From Selaginella tamariscina (Eukaryota > Streptophyta > Lycopodiopsida > Selaginellales > Selaginellaceae): a stretch of DNA of 64,000 bases. Under the pieces are notes generated by a model. That model made no database searches and was not told the DNA's origin. It saw only the letters and a program-made list of their open reading frames with translations. Location: contig PUQB01000488.1 in the NCBI GenBank assembly GCA_003024785.1, forward strand, positions 124,001-188,000, read 5' to 3'. The position numbers were made by a program, and so were the translations under genes. Shown here one piece after another: positions 21,881-34,291 of this stretch (within the stretch, counting starts at the first letter, position 1; every line of letters begins with the position of its first letter).

Positions 21881-23660
21881 AAAATAAAGTGCTCCTATTG
21901 CTATAAGAGGCTATACAATTTTGCAAAAAGGAACTATCAAGACTCATGCAAAATTTGAAGATTATATTGTAGTTGAAAAAAATCAAAAGAGAAGAGTTCA
22001 CCACCACATCAAAGAGCAATACCTAAGCATTTGAAGGTTATGAATTCTTGAAAGCAGCAACGAGTGATGACCTTGATAAAGATAGCTTACCAAATTGCAC
22101 AAAAGAGATCCTATTGAGAAGTTTGAAATGGACTACGCATTTCATAGGTTCATAGGGCTCCTTACCTGCCACAACAAGATGGATATGCAACTTATATAAA
22201 TGGAAAGGCTTGTAAGTCTTTTTTCTTTGCTACTCATCAAGCCTATTACCATGTTCTCAAAAAGGAGCTCCTTGCAACTCTTTTCTATAGCATTTTGCTT
22301 GATGAATTTACAAACAATAGGCTAGAGCACCATCTTATCATCGACATATAGTTCCTATTAGCAAGTAGTACTAAAGCTGATCTTCATCAAAGACGGATTG
22401 GCAAACACTCTATTTGAAGTAGTCACTACATTTTTGGAAGAGATTGGATTGCCATTGGAGAGGTTGATAGGAGTTGCTACATATGGATGTAGTGCTATGC
22501 AAGGTTGGCGATCAGGCTTAGTTACACAGCTGAAGTAGATTGTCCAGTGTTTAAGGAACTTGAAGCACTTGCAAAACGTGTTGGTGGTTAGGTTGGACGT
22601 TCTTCTCAACGGTTATAGCTCTTGTATAAAGCTCAAGGAATTATGAAATTGAAGAAGTTCAACTTACTTTGGATTCACAACGTTCATTGGTTGTCTCGAG
22701 GCAAGGTGATCTTATGTCTTGTTAAAATGATGCCAGCTCTTTTACACTTGTGGGAGACGACTAATGAGGCAAAGCTCTTTGGAGAGTTTAAGAGATTGGA
22801 GGTATAATTCTTTTGTCACTTTCTAGGGGACATGCTTAATGAATTGAGTATGTTAAACAAAAGGTTTTAAAGTAGGGACTTGGAGCTTTTAGCAATCTCC
22901 TCAATGGTTATAGGGACAATCAACATTCTAAGGATCCAATTTTTAGGAGCTGAGCTTGGAGTTGGAGCACCAAATTTCACAGTTTTCTGGAAGATGGTTG
23001 TTGAGAACAAAGGAAGTCTTCGTTACGAGAATGATGATGGCTTTGTTCATCTCTACCATCTGAATTGGACAACCAATACATTGGATGGTTGTTTGGCAAT
23101 TGGGTGGGCTATGTTGAGAAGGTAATTAAATGTTTAGAAGACAAGTTCATGTAGGATAACTTCTTAGTATTGGAAGCCTCAAAGCTTTTAACACCACGAG
23201 AACATGGCTAAAGTTTCTTGTGAGGCTACCTCTCAGGCAACTCTCTTCTCAGCACAGTTTGGAGAGAAGTTTTACAATGCTGAAGAGTTTGCAACTCAAG
23301 TGTCCACTTTTTCTGTGAGACTTATCAGTGACTTTGGACAGAAAGGTATGACCGCTTTATGGAGCATTTGCAATAACAATAGGTACATTCTTTTAATATT
23401 CTTAATTTTTGAGCTTTGTAACTCTATGTTTTATAACTACTATACCCAAGCTTACAAAGAGATTATGAAAGTTTGGAGGGTTATGATGGTGATACCATCC
23501 AGCACTGTAGAATGTGAACGCGACTTCAAGAGGAAAAACGACATCAAAGATGAAGAAAGAACATGTCTAAAGTTAAAAACTTTGGACATGTTAATGCTCC
23601 TCTTGCTTTCACCTCCTAATACAGTGCATGCAAATTACCAGCTGATTTTTAATCACTAAA
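21880..23660 (+). pseudogene. Dead hAT-family transposase
   Basis: A possible BED-type finger remnant lies near 21,890 (KCSYCYKRLYNF). A degenerate core follows, with GVATYGCSAMQGWRSGLV near 22,470. WIHNVHWLSRGKVILCLVKM (22,671-22,730) is the hAT 'W-L-S-R-G' region. The C-terminal dimerisation domain is at 23,460-23,620 (MMVIPSSTVECERDF, LKLKTLDMLMLL). Frames are broken by several stops and shifts, so it is inactive. It belongs to the ZNF862-like branch of hAT transposases by motif. No terminal inverted repeats were identified. Confidence 0.75.
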
Positions 23661-23999
23661 AAGAAGAGTAACATAGGCGGCATTTGAGTTTTGGTTGTAC
23701 TTGAAAGCTTTATCAAATTTAAACCTTGCTTTTGAAACTTAGTTCTTTTTTTAAAATTTTCAAGTGAAAGATAGATCTAAAATAAACCTTTCAAAAGAAA
23801 AATGGGGGTACCTTTTAAATTCTAAGGATGGTCTAGATTATGCATTTGGAGTAGTGCTCCAGATTGTGTCATGCGTGCTCTAGGAGTTTTCCAAAAAAAT
23901 TTAGAGAGAAAATATATTGAGAATCTTCTAGGCCAAAAGTTTTATTTAAGAGGTTAGAATCAAAGTTGGAACTTTCTAATTTAATACAAGCTATGTACT

Positions 24000-25465
24000 A
24001 ATGACATAGTCCTAAAGGGCGTGCCTCGAGCATTGTATCATGTGACGTCTAACATAGTGTTTCATCTTCATGTGACATTGCCTTTCATTATGTGGGCTAT
24101 CATGCCATAGCCCCTTAGATTCAAGAGTTGCATCAAGTGTCACAAATGTGACTCCTAAATGCCAACCTTAGAACCCCTTCAGTGAACCCTCAAAAAATGG
24201 GTAACATGAACCTGTCAAACAAGATCTCACACCCACAATTGGACAAGGACACGAATGTGCCTTGCTTGGTCATGAGTGTTACACTTAACTTGACGTGGAG
24301 GAGGAGGTTGGAGACAAGCCTCAACCTTTACCTCTTGGAACGTGCATTCCGACAAGACCTTCCAAACATGGATTTGCCAATGTTAAATTAGGTTCTATTT
24401 TGCTATATTTTTATGAGATATATTTCGACATGAGACAAATTTCGACAAGACAAATTTATACAGGTTCTATTGTATAATGATTTTGCTAAATTAGTAGAAC
24501 TTGTATAAATTAAACACATACATAGCTTGACAAATCCATGACACAACCCCAAAGGGCGTGCCTCGAGCATTGTATCATATAACGTCTAACCCAGTGTTTC
24601 ATCTTCATGTGACATTGCCTTCCACGATGTGGGGTATCATGCCATAGCCCCTTAAATTCAAGAGTTGCATCAAGTGCCACAAATGTGACTCCTAAATGCA
24701 ACCCTAGAACCCTTTAGTGAACCCTCAGGAAATGGGTAATGTGAACATGTTAAACAAGATCCCACACCCACAATTGGACAAGGACACGAATGTGCCTTAC
24801 TTGGCCATGAGTGCTACACCTAACTTGACATGGAGGAGGTTGGAGACAAGCCTCAACCTCTACATCTTGGAACGTGCATTTCAACAAGACTTTACAGGCA
24901 TGGATTTGCTAATGTTAAAGGTGAGCTACCTCGAAGGTGGACGTACCCCTGTCATCTGAAGTTAGGGCAGCACAACAAAAGGTTGTACTTTAATGACACA
25001 AATTAAAGCTTGCACCAACAAAAGAGTAATGAACTCAGTCATGAACCTAGGAGCTCTCCTACATGTACTACTTAATATATGTGACAGAGGCCTCCTTCCC
25101 ATGTTTTCCTATTTACATAAGTGGGTTGGCACGGAATCTCATTCCCAAAAGAAATATACTTGGTGAGTTAATTAATGATCCATTGACCCCTAAACCCTAA
25201 TATGTCAAAACCTAGGGTATTTCTAAACATATCCGACATGCTAAACTTACCAAAACTAACCATTAACCCAGCTGAAACATGAAAAACGAGGGTAAGAGTT
25301 TTGTAAAAGGTAAGTGCTACCTTCATTTAGAGTTTCTTGCAATATTTAAGAACATCCAACCGGACTACCCTTAAACACCTAAGTGCACTAAACGGGGCTA
25401 TTTCTCACTACATCTAGGGCTTATTAACATAGTTTGATAGGTAATAACTATGACAATAAGGGTAT
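24000..25465 (-). repeat. LTR-like repeat, copy R2 (inverted, internally duplicated)
   Basis: Inverted relative to R1 and R3. Its right part (25,130-25,450) carries the CCCTAAACCC/ACCTAGGG block and the start region in reverse orientation. Its left part contains a tandem duplication about 537 bp apart (24,011-24,400 and 24,548-24,930). Both units share AAAGGGCGTGCCTCGAGCAT, then CCCACAATTGGACAAGGACA, with scattered substitutions. Confidence 0.6.
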
Positions 25466-27814
25466 AAATAAATAAATAGAAATAGGACTAGAAAGGGATC
25501 CCGAGAATACTGATTATTGTATTATGTGACATTGCATGAACATAATATATACTCTTCTTGCTCTCACTATGGTATCTTGCCTTATTTCCTATCTTTCCTT
25601 ATTATCTACATCTTTTCACTTTATTGCGATGGGATCCACAATATTACCTACTATATACCTTAATATCCTTACTCTCTTTTGACCTTTTGAAGTTTAATTT
25701 CTATGTTCTTTTCATTTCACAATATTTTGTTCTTTCCTTGTTACGGGTTGATAGTGACAACCACTATTATATTTGAGTTGTAGAAAAGATTAACTTAAGA
25801 AAAAGAGTGACTTTAGCATCTCCTACTAAAAACCTCACATGTTTTACATTAAACATTTCTCTAAACTCGTTATATATATGGTTGATAATTTTAAAGCTCT
25901 ATCATAATGAATAACATGTCCTTTTAAGCAGTAAATGCCCCTCCTTCCAAACGATAAATGGTTAACTCGTGAAATCCATGTGCCAACTCACAATGTACAG
26001 TGCACTTGCCAAGAAATATAATGTAATACCTAAGACCACGCAGAGTTTTCGAGCATTCTCTGTAAGACATTCCATCCCATTCTTCATCACCACTAACTTA
26101 TATGTCGTTCATTTCCCCACAAACTCCTCATATCTAAGAAGTTGAAGGGATTTGCTTTCACCCCACCTTTCAAAAATTTGAGTTTAAAACTTTAGTAATG
26201 TAGTACTTTAGTGTTGTTGATTGAAACGTGGTTTTTAAGCTAGTTAAGAAATGAGAAAAAGAAAATCTCAATACATTACTTTAAGGAGCAATGTGTTATT
26301 TTGTGGGATTGCTAGGTGTTTAGAATGAATAATTTATATTAATTCAACGTACTCAAGTAAATATCTTATTCAAGTTTGAGGAGTTTGATTGAATCATAAA
26401 ATATAACTAAAACATGAAGTTAGTGTGGCACTTCGATGTTATGATAACATTAGTATGAAAGATAATATCATACTAAATCGATTTATGATTCTTTTTAGTC
26501 TTTAAACAGTTTCTCAAAATATTGAAGTAGCATTAATATTTCCATCTCAAAATTGAAATTAATTCGTATCAACTAAGTCCATGTCCATATTATAGTTCTT
26601 ATATTTCGATAAATTGATACTATTATAAAGTCATAAATACTAATGTAAAAACTTATTAATAAACTTAGGTTTTGAATATTAGGCAATTGTTATCAGTTCG
26701 AGAGTATCAATATTGAAATTACAATTGTTTATGGAATAGGGATTAGTCTAAAGGTGCTTATTAAAATATTAATTGCTCGAATTAGTAGAGAGGTAATACT
26801 TCATAACTTTGAAAAAAATGTTTACATAATCAATTTAAAAGTTAAAAATGAATATAATGTTACAAAAGCATGTAGTATAAACTTAGTGAAATAAAAAGAA
26901 GAATTATTAAATAAATATAGTAATTGGGCTCTTTGGAAAATGAGTGTAATATGAGAGTGTCATTAATACATCATGTGTTTAGAAATTGCCGATTGAGGCA
27001 CCATATATAAGTTGTAATTTTCCATGTCAGTTGTACAAATTGTTCCACATGATATGAAGCATCCATGAAAGTATTCTCATTGACATTGGAAGACGACCTA
27101 GTTTTGTTCCCATAGGATAAAGCTTTTGGCAACATTGTGAGGATGCTATGACTTAGTTAATGGGTAGAAACTCAATGATTTAGATATAAGTCTCACACCT
27201 TGTCTGATGTAGCTATACACTAACCTGGGAAAAGGTGGGGGGAGTTATGACAAGTGCAAGCAGGTATATTAGCAAACCCTTTTTGGAGTGATGAGTTTGC
27301 ATAAACACCAAGGGAGGTGATGAGAATAGTCATGTGGAAATGTGGAAATCAAATAAATGATAAGGTGTGGACTCAAATTGCTTGTTGTGTGCATGATGAC
27401 ATGATTGTCAAGAGCATTTAATGTTAAAGAGTAAAACAAAGTTTTATTTCTTGTTAACCTGGGGACCAACAATCAACATTAACTAGAAAACCTCTAATAT
27501 AAATTTTAGTTAAGTAAAAATTAACTATTATGTTGTTGCATCAGGTGATAGACTTTACAAACATACAAAGGTCTCCAAGTGACTTATGTCGCATGTAGTG
27601 CCCCTAGCAATTAAGTTACGACTTAGTAAATGACAATTTTGAAGTACTTAGTTTTGCATAATGCAAGGAGGGTAATGAAAATTATGTGAACTTTTTATTA
27701 ATTTTTTCTAACATTATCTAGTCTTAAAGTTAGCGTTATTTGTCAACAAGGATGTTGACATTTTCAAAGGCGAAGAGTTTTTACTATAACTCTATATTAC
27801 TTTAAAAATTGATT
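25466..27814. other. AT-rich gene-free DNA
   Basis: No feature supported beyond AT-rich sequence with short chance ORFs. Confidence 0.55.
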
Positions 27815-29362
27815 GTTGTTACCTACCGAATTATGTTAACAAACCCTAGATATAATGAGAAACAACCCGTTTAATGCACTTAAGTATTTAAGGATAGTTC
27901 GACCGACTGTTACTAGATACCTTGAGAAACTCTAAGCGAATGTAGTACTTATCTTTTAAAAAACTCTTACCCTCATTTTTCATGTTTTGGTTAGGTTATT
28001 GGCTATCCAATATGAATAGAAACACCCTTAGGTTTGCCCTAACCCATGCTCTAAACCCCTCAGGTTAGGGTCTAAAAGTCAATGGATTATTAAGTTAAAC
28101 TCACCAAGTATATTCCTATTGAGAATGATATTTCGTGCTAGCCCACTTTACAATATAGGAAACAGAGGGGGAGAACTTCTATATATTAAGTAGTATATGT
28201 AATGAGAGTTCATGGGTTCATAACTGAACTCGTTATTTTTTTATTGATGTAAGTTCTAACTTGTGTTGTTAAGTCACAACCCTTCGTTGTGCCGCCGGTG
28301 ATAAGGCTACATCCTACCTTCATGGTAGCCTACCCTTAACATTGACAAATCCGTGCCTAGGAGGTCTTGTTAAAATACACGTTCCAAGGGTCAAAGATTG
28401 AGACATGTCTTTAGTCTCCTCCTTCACATCAAGCTAAGTGCAGCACTCGTAGCTAAGTAGGACACATTTATGTCCTTATTCAGCATGACAGGTTCTCTTT
28501 ACCATGCTCCTAAGAGTTCACAAAGGGGGCGCATCAAGTGTAGCTCTTAAGTTAGGGGCTATGCCAAGATAGCTCATAATTTGGAAATAGTGTCACATGA
28601 ACATGTGATACTAAACTAGATGACACACAGTACAATGCTCAAGGCAACCCTTTAGGGTTGTGTCATGGGTTAACATTGAGGGGTTGGATACTCTAGCAAG
28701 CATGCATGTTTCTCACATCATGGTGTTAAGCCTTGGGCATTGACTATAAGGAGGTTAGGTCTTGTAACTAGGTGTGCTATTGGCACACTTAGCTAGGGGG
28801 TGATCTTTTTGAGATCCAAGGGTTGAACAACTTAAGCTTGTTAGTAGGAGCTCTTTCGTGAAGCACTCGTGAGGTGTTGTACTTAGGGTTATCCAAACCT
28901 AGCCTTAGAGAGTTTGTTTAACGAACACTATGGCATACACTCGTCTCCTAGCCCTAGGTCTAAGGTATGAGTTAGTCACTCAAACCCTTAGGGGTTAGTT
29001 GCAGTTCAGGATACTCCTTGTTGCTCTAAAGGGGTTATATTCTTGGATGAGAGTAATTCCTCAAGGGGTAAGTGATGATGCCTTAACTTTGTCACATGGG
29101 TATGTGTGAAACATGTCTCCTTGGTGAAGTTAAGGCATGAACCTGTCTAGGTCTCATGGGGTAGAGTCCTAAAGTGTACTCGGGTTATCCTCTGGGGTTC
29201 AGAGGATAGTCATTCTAAGGGGCTTAGGGTAGAACCTTAAGTCTCGTGCTATTTGAGCAATTGAGTTAAATTGTCAGGGTTATCTTGGAAAGACTTAGTG
29301 TTACTCACCATTGGTAACCACATATTACCACATGTTGGCCCTTCGGGTTAAAACTCCAACAC
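27815..29362 (+). repeat. LTR-like repeat, copy R3
   Basis: Collinear with R1 and inverted relative to R2. Begins near TGTTGTTACCTACCGAATTA and ends near CGGGTTAAAACTCCAACA, giving possible TG...CA boundaries. It is the best preserved and most GC-rich of the three copies. Confidence 0.55.
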
Positions 29363-30600
29363 AAAGGGTTTGAGGTTTCAAACCCTATGGAAGAGGAGAA
29401 CCCCAAGGCCCAATAGGATGGGGGTCATACCAACAATCCCCATTCAAGTAGGAGCTACCACACCACAACAATAGCCATTGCCAATAGATGAACCCTAAGC
29501 CCCAACAAAACCCAAGGACTCAAAGGATGAACCATTAGTTCAACTGTCCAAATCCAAACAACACTTCCACAAGATGGGCATTGGGGTCCGCATCAATGTC
29601 GAGATCAGCTTGCCTTTGATCAATTCCAAGAGGGGTGGCACTATGCAATGGAGCTAGCTTTGTGGAAATGATTCAGGAACATAATGATGTCATGACAGAC
29701 TCATAGGCTGCCAAGGAAGAAGTCAGATGGCTCAACAAGGAAGTCACCAGGGGCATCCAACTATGGGCAACTATGAAAAAAGACTACAAGGACATGCAAC
29801 AGACCATTCTCTCAACAACACAAGCATTCAAAAAGCTCCACCAATGAAATGAGAAACTCCAAGCCAAACACAACAACTCAAGCAAGATAAAGACCAGGCA
29901 ATAGCTGAAGGAGCCTATGACAACCATGACCTTGGAAAGTGACTACAACAAAAGGAGGAAGAACTCCTTATAGAGAAGGTGGCAGCTGCAGAAGCAAGAG
30001 AAGCCCTGTGAATACAAGATGAGTGGCTTGCATGACAAAACTACAACACAATCAAGACCCAGTAGTTGCCCAAGATCATGAAGCCATTGACGACTAAGCC
30101 ATAGAAGATAGTCCCCAACTAGAAGAGGTGGAGAAGCGCACACCAATTGCATAGGCTAGGGCAGAGAAACTGCTCATCACCATCGAAGAGATGAAGAAGA
30201 TGCATAAAGCCACAAACACCGTCTCTAGATAAGGAACTAGAACTACAACAAGTCCAAGATTGCCTAAACCACCTCGAAGGGAAAATAAACAGATTATAGA
30301 ACCAACACACAAGAGGCAAGGCAAGAGCATGAAGTGCGACAACAAATTGAGGAACTCGAGGCCCAACATACATAAGCATGGGATTGGATGGCTAGGGAGG
30401 TGGCAAAACTATAAGGGAGCATCAAGTTAAGGGACATGACCATCTCTACATTGGAAGTCAAGCTCAAGGTTGTGGAGTGGGAGGTCACCTCATAACACAA
30501 ACACTTAGGAGTAGGAAGCAAGAAGTGAATCCTTGGCCCAAGGACGTGCCAACATGTAAGTCTAGGCATCTGTTAGTGTTGGCACTATCACCACTAACCA
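29363..30600 (+). pseudogene. Decayed coiled-coil coding region, possibly retroelement gag
   Basis: Directly downstream of R3, the plus strand keeps a heptad-like, Lys/Glu/Gln-rich reading interrupted by stops: VEMIQEHNDVM, AAKEEVRWLNKEVTRG, KKDYKDMQQTILSTTQ and later EELLIEKVAAAEAREA. This composition resembles retrotransposon gag coiled coils. Position after an LTR-like repeat supports that view, but no nucleocapsid knuckle, protease or polymerase was found. Confidence 0.4.
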
Positions 30601-32985
30601 ACGGATCATTGGTACGAGGGGTGGCAATGACTGAACAGAGTATCAGACTCCGCTAGTCAACTCTTTGATAAAGTAGGTAAAACAACAAGACATGTAGCGA
30701 CTAACAGATGGAGAAAAGTGTCACTCGGCCATAACAAAGGACAAAGATCCTACCAACTTTCGTGTCAATCTACCCAAAGTACAAAAGATGGCACACATGG
30801 GGAAAGAGGAATTATGACAGTTGACCATGTGCATGGCCATCATAACTATAGACCCAATCCAATGGTGCCATGTGGATGGCATCTAATGCTCCATAGCATC
30901 ACTATATCAGGCAGGAGGTGGTTAGTAGACGGGGTTCTTCTTCTTCTTCTTCTTTGCACATTTGAATTGTTTGGCACTTAGATAGGCTTAGATTACTAAC
31001 AATCCAAGGCATTCTACCTTGGGAAATTAGCCACCAGTAAGGGCCACTTTGTAATTCCCATATGCTTCTTTTATATTCTACTACAAACCAAATGGCAGAA
31101 GCCTTTCTCTCTCTCCCTCTCTCACCTAGTGGGTACTCTTGCTTCCTGATGAACTTCAACCTTTTCGTCCTCTAGACATGGACCCTCATGATGTCCAAGT
31201 TAGGCATCAGCATACTCCCATACACTCCAAGGAAACGATTGGACCTCTGGCTAGGAACTTAGAATTGGATGTTGGCAACAATGTTCTAGTGACATCAAAA
31301 ACCACCTATCTACATTCACACTCACTTTACATCTAACATGCAGAGTCTCTGACAACCAAGGACAAAGTGGTAACAATTGTCACAAAAGCTTTAAAAAATG
31401 AAACTATAAGGTATGTTGTGTTTGGACTACAATGACAACACATGATGAAGTAAAATCACAAACATTACCCTGAAACACTAGTTAAATGCAACGTGAATGT
31501 TCCATAGGGGACTATTGGTTGGAGTGAGGAAAAACAGGTCGGCATGCTATTGTGATGGCTGCAGTAGTTACATTTCATACAAGAAGGACAAAGGGGCGGC
31601 ATGTTTATTAAGGCTAATGGATACAAACACAGAGTGTCAAGAAAAGGCTTCAATTTGAGGGAGGTAGCATATTACCCATACTTGGTTTAAAACGAAGTGA
31701 TAATACATGTCATTTTTTATATGACATGAATGAACAAACAATTAGCCCTTAATAAAAAAGTTATTGGAACACTAATGAGAAAAAGATGAAGAGATGAAAG
31801 TGACTCAATTAACTCAGAGATGGGGAGGATGCACAATAAGATTATTATGAATTAAAAGCACGGTGTATTATGTAATATAACTCATGACTTACATTTCTTT
31901 TGTGCAAACTCTATTATAGAGAAACCATGGTATGATTATATGTACTTTATAGTTCACATAGATACATATAAAAACTAGCGATGAACCAACACTGTTATTT
32001 GTGTTAAAATTCAATGATGAAACAGCCCCATCGTTTGTGTTGAGTATCCATTGATCATCTTTTATGTTGCATATCTCCATAGAAGTTTTTAACAAATCAT
32101 TAAATGTTAATTTATTCCCTTCAAATGTATATGGGATGAAACCATTTTTACAAATTGTAGCACATTCATCATGTGTGTTTATGAAAAATGGTTCTTAACA
32201 CATTTTAAAGCGTGTTTTATAAGAAAGTTGTATAGGTGAACATTTGACCTTACACCCTAGACCTATATATGAAAACACACTAGTTTCAAGTCAAATGCTT
32301 ACTTCTTTTGATACATGAGAAAGATTCACATACATTCATTTACTTTAGACTCTTACATAGTTACAACACATTCACTCAATTTGTATATATAAAGTTCATT
32401 TTGAAATTTATTATAAAGAAGAATCTCTTTAATATAGGCAAAAAAACTTTGTAGTGAGGCATGGACACAACCCATGCATTTACAATACTTGGATGAATGA
32501 AAGCAAGAGTTGAGGTTTACTTTTGTGTAACTTTGAACTTACTTATATTCATTTGCTTATAGGTGAATGAATTAGAAGGTCTAAGTATAATATTCTACAT
32601 ATTAACAAATCTTTTATGGAATATTTAGGCATGCATTATAAAAGACCCGATACTTTGATGATAATCGTTACAGAATCTACAATCCATAAGCATAACACAA
32701 CCAACAAAGTAATGTAATGGCTACCATGCATATATCATGTTGTCCAACATTATGTAAAAAGATGCTGCAATTGATGTCTCAATATATAATCAATAATAAG
32801 AGTTTAATTCAATAGTAAGGAAAAAAAAACATGGTCACCATGATAAGGGGTGTTATAACATTACTTTAAAGTTCATTAACAATGTAAAAGTGATAATTGT
32901 AATGATATTTTCATTAAACTTACTTGTCAATGAATGCATTTTATTCCTTAGTTTCATAAATTGTTTCTTTCTTTACTTTGTGAAA
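30601..32985. other. Gene-free DNA between retroelement remnant and minisatellite
   Basis: No supported gene. A CTT run (TTCTTCTTCTTCTTCTT, 30,938-30,954) and short ORFs of 60-90 codons without recognisable motifs are present. Confidence 0.5.
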
Positions 32986-32989
32986 CATA

Positions 32990-33655
32990 TGAACTGTCAC
33001 TTTGTGGGCTGTGTCTTGGAGTCTGACCTAACTCTCACTTTATGGGCTTGAAGTCTCACTCGTGTGTCTTGACCCTAGTTGGAGTTTCACTCATGATTCT
33101 TGACCTTGACTTTGTGGACATAACTTTCACTTTGTAGGCTTGTAGTTTCACTTCATGGGGGCATAATATTCATTTCGTGAGTTTAGAGTCTCACTTTGTA
33201 AGACATGACTTTTCACTTTATGGGGCATAATATTCATTTCGTGGGCTTAGAGTCTCACTTTCTAAGACATGACCCTCACTTTATGAGCTTAAAATTTCAC
33301 TTTGTAAGAAATGAGTTTCATTTGTAATAAGATTCTTATTTCGTATGGCAAGATTCTCACTTCATGGGAATGATCTTCACTTTATAGGGTATGATCTTCA
33401 CTTCATGGGTTTGGAACTACACTTTCTGGGGCATAAGCTTTCACTTTGTGGGCTCGGAGTTTTAATTCATAAGGCATGACTCTTGCTTTGTGAGCTTAAA
33501 GACTCACTTTATGGGTTTGGTATCTTATTTTATGAGAAAGAGTCTTACTTTGTAAGGTAAAAATCTCACTTCGTGAGGTATGATCCCTAACTCTCACTTT
33601 GTAATGCATAAGGAGTCTCACTTTATGGGACTAAATAAAGTTTCACTTTAGTAAC
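32990..33655 (+). repeat. Degenerate 21-bp minisatellite
   Basis: About 30 head-to-tail units averaging 21 bp with consensus near TCTCACTTTGTGGGCTTAGAG. Units vary at GTGGG/ATGGG/GTAAG and between TTAGAG and CATGAC, giving a partly alternating higher-order pattern. It is flanked by AT-rich DNA with no gene within 600 bp. Confidence 0.9.
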
Positions 33656-34230
33656 TAAATCAATGGTTATTTAAGGAAAGTAGTATTTTCATATTTAGTA
33701 ATATAAAGTTCTTCAAAAAGGAATGAGAAAACCAATTTTTATTTATTATCTACATTATTAATCTAAATGCCATGGTAGTCGTGAAATAAAGCAAATTGAT
33801 GCCTGAGTTATTTTTAACTTAATTAATCTTCAAATAATATGAATGTTCATTACATGAACTATTCAATCACAAAATCTTTTCAAATAAATTTTCAAAATCT
33901 ATTTAAAACTTATTCATATATATAGGAAATATGTTTTTATATATTTAATTACATTAAGTGGGTAATGCATTCACAAAGTGAAATTTAAATTTAATAATCA
34001 AAACCAATTAAATTAAATCATTAGTTGAAGAACTTAACTTAATAAGGGGTTATTTAATTATTAAAATCTTTAATTATTAATCCATATGTATTATATAACA
34101 TTTGATTTTACCACATGTTAAAATCTCCTTTTAATGTTTTATTAAACTTTCTGAATTTTATTAAAAGTGCTGTTGTAGTGACAAAACAGTTTCACATAAT
34201 GTGATAGCATGAGAACATTTATAAACTGAT
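33656..34230. other. AT-rich spacer upstream of the PPR gene
   Basis: AT-rich DNA; no promoter element could be singled out. Confidence 0.5.
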
Positions 34231-34291
34231 AATCATGCGCGAAGAGTTTGATGACTACAGATGAGCCTGTGGACATGTAGTGAGAGCTGGA

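Noticed and set aside
29943..30569. Minus-strand Leu/Cys-rich frames at 30 kb
   Set aside because: They are antisense to the decayed coiled-coil coding strand and look like hydrophobic chance readings.
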